Of a stretch of DNA of 9,838 bases, positions 5,801 to 9,838 are shown piece by piece; positions within the stretch are counted from its first letter, which is position 1; every line of letters begins with the position of its first letter. The DNA comes from an uncultured Clostridia bacterium (GTDB lineage: Bacteria; Bacillota; Clostridia; Oscillospirales; Acutalibacteraceae). The DNA lies in contig CAMYWU010000039.1 of the NCBI GenBank assembly GCA_947302895.1, positions 1 to 9,838 of the forward strand, written 5' to 3'. The position numbers and the translations under genes were made by a program. The notes below the pieces were generated by a model, which searched no databases, was not told the DNA's origin, and was given only the letters and a program-made list of their open reading frames with translations.

Positions 5801-5846
5801 CAATTATATTTCCATTGCAATATAATTGCTGATGTGTTAATATAAT
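5801..5846 (+). promoter_or_regulatory. Inverted repeat and candidate promoter of the PqqD-like gene
   Basis: CAATTATATT (5801-5810) and AATATAATTG (5819-5828) form a perfect 10-bp dyad with an 8-base spacer. Downstream, TATAAT at 5841-5846 is a consensus -10; the nearest -35 (TTGCAA, 5815-5820) is 20 bp away, which is long. The dyad would then be centred near -38. It starts at the base immediately after the cassette's terminal repeat. Confidence 0.45.
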
Positions 5847-5869
5847 TAAAAAGATTTTTAGGTGATATT

Positions 5870-6136
5870 ATGAAGATAAAAGACGGATTTGCAAAAAGAG
5901 AAATTGCAGGCTCGCACATTGTTGTTCCCGTTGGAAAAACGGCATTGGAGTTTAATGCAATGATAACGCTCAATGAATCGGGCGCATTTTACTGGGATAT
6001 TTTTCAAAACGATATAACAATTGATGAAGCAGTTAAGCTGATTCTTGATGAATACGAGGTTGAAGAATCCCGTGCACGTACTGATGTTGAAAAATTCGTT
6101 GCAATGCTTGAAGAAAACGACTTGATAGAAGAATAG
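5870..6136 (+). CDS. PqqD family protein (RiPP recognition element fold), solitary
   Basis: 88 residues, typical of stand-alone PqqD-like proteins. The N-terminal beta part (MKIKDGFAKREIAGSHIVVPVG), the central FNAMITLNESGAFYWDIF and the C-terminal helices ending DVEKFVAMLEENDLIE match the winged-helix PqqD family. Such domains bind the leader of a ribosomally made precursor peptide and hand it to a modifying enzyme, classically a radical SAM protein. No precursor, radical SAM enzyme or peptidase/transporter of a RiPP cluster is in the window, so its partner is unknown. Many gut Clostridia carry isolated copies like this. AGGTGAT (5860-5866) is the ribosome binding site for ATG 5870. The gene stands between the S23 cassette and a convergent restriction operon and ends at a shared terminator. 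Confidence 0.85.
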   Translation: MKIKDGFAKREIAGSHIVVPVGKTALEFNAMITLNESGAFYWDIFQNDITIDEAVKLILDEYEVEESRARTDVEKFVAMLEENDLIEE

Positions 6137-6140
6137 AAAC

Positions 6141-6174
6141 AAAAGCGGCTATCCTTTCGGACAGCCGCTTTTTT
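6141..6174. terminator. Bidirectional intrinsic terminator between convergent genes
   Basis: AAAAGCGGCT (6141-6150) pairs with AGCCGCTTTT (6163-6172). An inner TCC/GGA extension and a TTTC loop lie between them. A T-run follows on + and the A-run supplies one on the minus strand, 6 bp from the peptidase stop codon. It serves both the PqqD-like gene and the hsdR-peptidase operon. Confidence 0.9.
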
Positions 6175-6179
6175 GATAT

Positions 6180-6908
6180 CTATAATCCCTGAACAACCTC
6201 TAAATCCAATTCTTTTTTTCGCTCTTTCCAATCAGGCATATGAATTGTTAAAAAGCTATAAAAATCATTGTTGTGATACGGATAAATCAGGTGTGTAAGT
6301 TCATGCAAAACTACATACTGAATACATCTTAAATCGGCTTTTAGTAAATACTCATTAAGTGTGATTTTGCACTTTGCAGGTGTACAACTTCCCCAAAGCG
6401 TTTTCATTTTTCGTATTGTAATGGAAGGCTTTTCAATTTTATACTTTTTAAAAACTGATTCGTATAGTATTTCCATTTCTCTTGAAAAAATATCGTTTGC
6501 TTGTTCTCGCCACCATTTTTCTAAAAGTCTTTGCGATAATTCTTCATCACTTGTGTCTGTTAAATGAAGAATTATCTTTTTCTCGTCTTCTTCAACAAAA
6601 TTTTTAGGTGACAATTCTTTTATTATTCTTCTGTCTTTTCCAAGATACTGAGTTGAACTCCCACTTTTGAACGAAGAAAGATTATTATACCCTTTAGCTT
6701 TTTGATATTTATCGAGCTGTTTAGAAATCCATTCTTTTCGTTCTTCTAAAAACTTAATAATCCAATCATCCGGTACATCTAAAGGAACAGAAAGATTAGC
6801 TTTTAAATCTCTATATACCTTTAGATGTACGTTTTTTATTGGCTTGTAATAAATGTTTACTTCTGCTTGTTTAATTGTTCCATTTAATGCAACTTTGTAT
6901 GTATCCAT
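6180..6908 (-). CDS. YgjP-like (DUF45/SprT-like) zinc metallopeptidase
   Basis: 242 residues, close to the usual family length. The family signature RKMKTLWGSC (about 166-175) precedes the zinc site H202-E203-L-T-H206, and H212 five residues further on is the likely third ligand. PDWKERKKEL (225-234) matches the conserved C-terminus. The protein has no signal peptide and should be cytoplasmic. Members resemble SprT/WSS1-type proteases that act on DNA-bound proteins, but a substrate is not established. The start codon overlaps the hsdR stop as TAATG (one shared base), implying translational coupling and production alongside the restriction subunit. Genes of this family are often found next to type I restriction genes. 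It is visibly more AT-rich than the genes in the left half of the window. Confidence 0.9.
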   Translation of the reverse strand: MDTYKVALNGTIKQAEVNIYYKPIKNVHLKVYRDLKANLSVPLDVPDDWIIKFLEERKEWISKQLDKYQKAKGYNNLSSFKSGSSTQYLGKDRRIIKELSPKNFVEEDEKKIILHLTDTSDEELSQRLLEKWWREQANDIFSREMEILYESVFKKYKIEKPSITIRKMKTLWGSCTPAKCKITLNEYLLKADLRCIQYVVLHELTHLIYPYHNNDFYSFLTIHMPDWKERKKELDLEVVQGL

Positions 6909-9838
6909 TAGTATCTTGCCACCGCAACTTTCATAATCTCATCAATAATCAAATCAAGTGAGTCGATGTTTGACTTATCTATCTCAACGCCAAGCTCGTC
7001 GAACATTTCAAACAGACAGTCGTCGAGTCCTCTGTGAATTGCCTTGTGAACAACTTCATTGAACTTCCAATCTCTCTTTGTATTGCTCGCAACAACTTCT
7101 TTGATTTTGAAAGAATATGAGGCAATTACTTCTTCGATTTCAGGAGTAACTGCAATAATATTGCTTTTTTTGCAATTAATACAAATTGCACCATAGAACG
7201 CTTTTGCATCAGAATCGCTTGCAATTTGAGAAGGATAGTCCTGGGTTGTAATACCATTTCTGAAATCATCTGCCATTATCTGCATTTGTGCATAATATTC
7301 ATCGGCATCTCTTGTCAGATTGTATTCTTCAATAGTCCTTTTTATCTTCTCTGAAAACTCTTCAAAAAGAAGAGGATCATCATAACGATATTGTTTTAAC
7401 TTGCTCTCGATTCGGGTTTTAATCGCATCTGCTCTTGCTTCATTTGAATCCATCGACTCAAGCAATTGTTGCATAGCCTTTTCATCACCGATTGAAACCG
7501 GTTTTACAACCGTAGTAATATCTGTTGCATTAACAAATGTATCAATAAGATTCTTAATGCCATCTTCGTATTTTGACAAATCAGCTTCATCATCATAACG
7601 CATTGTTACTGCATCTTTAAGTTTGCGATAGAATTTATACTTTTCTCTGTAAACCTCTATCTGCTCAAATCCGACTTCAACAAATATTTCTCTGCTTGAA
7701 AGAGCAAGATTCAATTTGTTTGCAAATGTTCTGAGTTTATTATAAAACTCCTTTCGCTTTTGTTCATCATTAAGACTTCTTTGCCATTCATCCGAAGTCG
7801 CATTTTCGGGAATATCGGAAAACATTTTTTCCAGTTCGTTACATGCTGCAGCAAGCATGTTTTTCTCATCGACCGGTCCAAAAATAGCATCCTCAATATC
7901 TTTGCTGTCAAATCCGTTCATGCCAGATTCGGCATCATCATACATATCAATAGCTGATTTCAGCTTGCCGAAAACTCCCCAATAGTCAATGATAAGTCCA
8001 AAGTCTTTTCCCGAATAAACACGATTAACCCTTGCAATCGCCTGAAGAAGCGTGTGTTCTTTGATTGATTTATCAAGATACATTACACCCGCAACGGGCG
8101 CATCAAATCCAGTCAACAGTTTATCTTTAACAATAAGCATATTGATATCGCCTTCAGGATTTACAAAATCATTGCAAACACTCTCATCATACTTTTCATC
8201 ATTTTCGCCAAATAACGGTTTTACCATTGTTTCACGATATTGTTTGATTTTCTTTATTGCTTCAGTTGAAGTGTCGTCATCATCTCCCTCTCGTTTATCG
8301 CCAAACGTAATAACAACACGTGGATTTATCCCATCAATGCCTTTAAGAATATCGTACATCTCAACTGCTGCACAACGTGAAGAGCAAACAACCATTGCCT
8401 TTAAGCCTTTTGGTATACAGTAATTCGTGAAATGGTCTGCAATATCAAAGCCAATCAAATTAAGTCGGCTGCTCGCTTCTGCAATTTGCTTGAAACGGCT
8501 GAATTTGTTTTTCAGCTCGTCTTTCATTTCATCAGGCAAACCTACAGTTAGGCTGTCAAAATAATTGTTGATTTTGTATGTTGGTTCTTCTTGAACTACC
8601 TTTCTTCCTTCATAAACAATAGGAACCGTAATACCATCTTCTATTGCACGGTGCATTGTGTAATTGTGAATAGGTGCTCCAAATTTCTTATAAGTGTTTT
8701 TCTTCTTTTTTGATATAAGTGGCGTTCCTGTAAATGCAATAATAGTTGCATTTGGCAAAACTTCACGCATATAGTTATACATTGAACTATATTGAGAACG
8801 ATGTGCCTCATCAACAAGAATATAAAACTTGTCACTATCAGGTTCTAAATATCTGTTTTTGCAGACAGTCTCAAACTTATTAATCAAAGTTGTAATAATT
8901 CTGTTGCCGCTGTCTTTTAAAAGAGTTTTTAATCCTTTTCCTGTTGCTGCACGAACAGGATCCAACTGCGAGTTTGCAAAATTATCTCTGATTTGTTTAT
9001 CAAGATTGATACGGTCGGTAACAATAACAAATCGTGGTGATTCGTTGCCTTTTTTAAGTTGAATCTTTTTAACCAACATAACCATTGTTAGCGTTTTGCC
9101 GCTTCCCTGGGTATGCCAAATAACACCGCCTGTTCCCTCTTCACCGTCAATATTATTGATTCTATCCATTGCTTTATGAATAGCAAAAAACTGCTGATGT
9201 CTTGCAATCTTTTTGATGTTGTTATCAAAAAGAATGAAGTTTTGAACCAAATCTAATAAGCGATGCTTTTCAAGAAGCGATGCGGTAATCTTATCCTGTT
9301 CCAAAACCTGACCGTCAGGGGTGCATTTTTCGCAAAGCTCCTTTTGCCATTCTGCCTCATCCTCGTGCCATTCAACGAAATAATCGGGACTTGTTCCGCC
9401 GGTTCCGTAAAGCACTTTATTCGGATTTGCAGCAATAACAATTTGTGCAAATTTAAATAGCTGCGGAATATAATTTGGCTGTATATTGCGCCAGTTTTGC
9501 TTAACGCCTTCCATAACGTCAATGCTTGATTTTTTGCACTCAATAACAACAAACGGAATGCCATTTACAAAAAGCACAATATCCGGACGGGCATAACTGC
9601 CGTCCGGTCGCTGAACACTGAATTCTTCTGTTACCTGCCAAATGTTGTTTTCAGGATGCTCAAAATCAACATACTTCAAATCAAAAGAACGTTTGATTGG
9701 GTTATCGTTCTCAACAACAACATTTTCTTCAACACTTTTGCCAAGCGTTAACAGGTTATAAATCTCCTGACTTGCCATAGCAAGCCCCTGGAGCAAAGAT
9801 GCATCTATTTCGTGAACAGCTTTGCTGATGGATTCTGC
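6908..9838 (-). CDS. hsdR: Type I restriction enzyme R subunit, N-terminus beyond window
   Basis: The frame is open to the window edge, so 976 residues are visible and a short N-terminal piece is missing; the TTG at 9796 is internal, not the start. Numbering from that codon, the nuclease domain has D72 in RPDIVLFVNG and E86-C-K88 (IECKKS), the PD-(D/E)xK core that cuts DNA. The translocase follows: Walker A HTQGSGKT (228-235), DEAH (329-332), TGTP (356-359), LLTGFDAP (560-567) and motif VI QAIARVNR (585-592). HsdR uses ATP to pull DNA past the HsdM2S complex and cleaves at a distance when the site is unmethylated. hsdM and hsdS are not in the window and would lie beyond 9838. All key motifs are intact with no frameshift, so it should be active if the partners exist. 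Confidence 0.96.
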   Translation of the reverse strand, partial: AESISKAVHEIDASLLQGLAMASQEIYNLLTLGKSVEENVVVENDNPIKRSFDLKYVDFEHPENNIWQVTEEFSVQRPDGSYARPDIVLFVNGIPFVVIECKKSSIDVMEGVKQNWRNIQPNYIPQLFKFAQIVIAANPNKVLYGTGGTSPDYFVEWHEDEAEWQKELCEKCTPDGQVLEQDKITASLLEKHRLLDLVQNFILFDNNIKKIARHQQFFAIHKAMDRINNIDGEEGTGGVIWHTQGSGKTLTMVMLVKKIQLKKGNESPRFVIVTDRINLDKQIRDNFANSQLDPVRAATGKGLKTLLKDSGNRIITTLINKFETVCKNRYLEPDSDKFYILVDEAHRSQYSSMYNYMREVLPNATIIAFTGTPLISKKKKNTYKKFGAPIHNYTMHRAIEDGITVPIVYEGRKVVQEEPTYKINNYFDSLTVGLPDEMKDELKNKFSRFKQIAEASSRLNLIGFDIADHFTNYCIPKGLKAMVVCSSRCAAVEMYDILKGIDGINPRVVITFGDKREGDDDDTSTEAIKKIKQYRETMVKPLFGENDEKYDESVCNDFVNPEGDINMLIVKDKLLTGFDAPVAGVMYLDKSIKEHTLLQAIARVNRVYSGKDFGLIIDYWGVFGKLKSAIDMYDDAESGMNGFDSKDIEDAIFGPVDEKNMLAAACNELEKMFSDIPENATSDEWQRSLNDEQKRKEFYNKLRTFANKLNLALSSREIFVEVGFEQIEVYREKYKFYRKLKDAVTMRYDDEADLSKYEDGIKNLIDTFVNATDITTVVKPVSIGDEKAMQQLLESMDSNEARADAIKTRIESKLKQYRYDDPLLFEEFSEKIKRTIEEYNLTRDADEYYAQMQIMADDFRNGITTQDYPSQIASDSDAKAFYGAICINCKKSNIIAVTPEIEEVIASYSFKIKEVVASNTKRDWKFNEVVHKAIHRGLDDCLFEMFDELGVEIDKSNIDSLDLIIDEIMKVAVARY

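Noticed and set aside
5870..6136. RiPP biosynthetic cluster
   Set aside because: Only the recognition-type protein is present. No precursor-like small ORF or radical SAM, cyclase or transporter gene was found on either side.
8052..8423. Plus-strand 123-codon reading frame inside hsdR
   Set aside because: Antisense to conserved helicase motifs, serine-rich shadow translation, no family resemblance.
9253..9564. Minus-strand 103-codon reading frame in another frame of hsdR
   Set aside because: It overlaps the nuclease-to-helicase part of hsdR in a different frame and has no recognisable domain or start signal.
9794..9796. TTG as the start codon of hsdR
   Set aside because: The frame continues open to the window edge for 14 more codons, and HsdR proteins carry additional N-terminal sequence, so the true start lies outside.

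Overview
The window looks like chromosome from a low-to-moderate GC Gram-positive anaerobe of the class Clostridia, probably a gut Ruminococcaceae/Oscillospiraceae relative. The reasons are AGGAGG-type ribosome binding sites, an FtsX plus coiled-coil M23 hydrolase pair, a secreted protein with a dockerin-like C-terminus, GTG and TTG starts, and compact intergenic regions filled with short repeat arrays. This is inferred from gene content and style; no taxonomic marker gene is present.

Left part (1-1897, + strand): the 3' end of ftsX overlaps a secreted coiled-coil/M23 peptidoglycan hydrolase. They form a division or cell-wall-remodelling operon closed by a perfectly palindromic terminator. 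Next (1903-3337) is a minus-strand secreted multidomain protein with a degenerate dockerin. It is bracketed by inverted copies of an intergenic repeat: a perfect 24-bp core plus arrays of 7-bp GTTGC-type units.

Middle part (3337-5228, + strand): a two-component system, with a membrane histidine kinase overlapping an OmpR/PhoB-type regulator by 8 bp. Immediately after it lies the most unusual segment (5239-5800). This is a roughly 562-bp cassette encoding a small four-helix-bundle protein of the 23S-rRNA-intervening-sequence (S23) family. On each side is a chain of four short hairpins spaced by exactly three bases, GAA on the left and TTC on the right. The cassette ends in an 11-bp perfect terminal inverted repeat, and each end directly abuts another hairpin. 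It resembles a small mobile or intervening-sequence-like element outside rRNA.

Right part (5801-9838): a solitary PqqD-like (RiPP recognition element fold) gene on +, then a minus-strand type I restriction operon fragment. That fragment holds hsdR (5' end beyond the window) translationally coupled by TAATG to a YgjP-type zinc metallopeptidase. The PqqD-like gene and the restriction operon converge on a shared bidirectional terminator. The restriction genes, especially the peptidase gene, look more AT-rich than the left half, which would fit acquisition by transfer.

No gene-free stretch exceeds 300 bases. The longest (3129-3388) is accounted for by a promoter, two inverted repeats and the heptamer repeat block.
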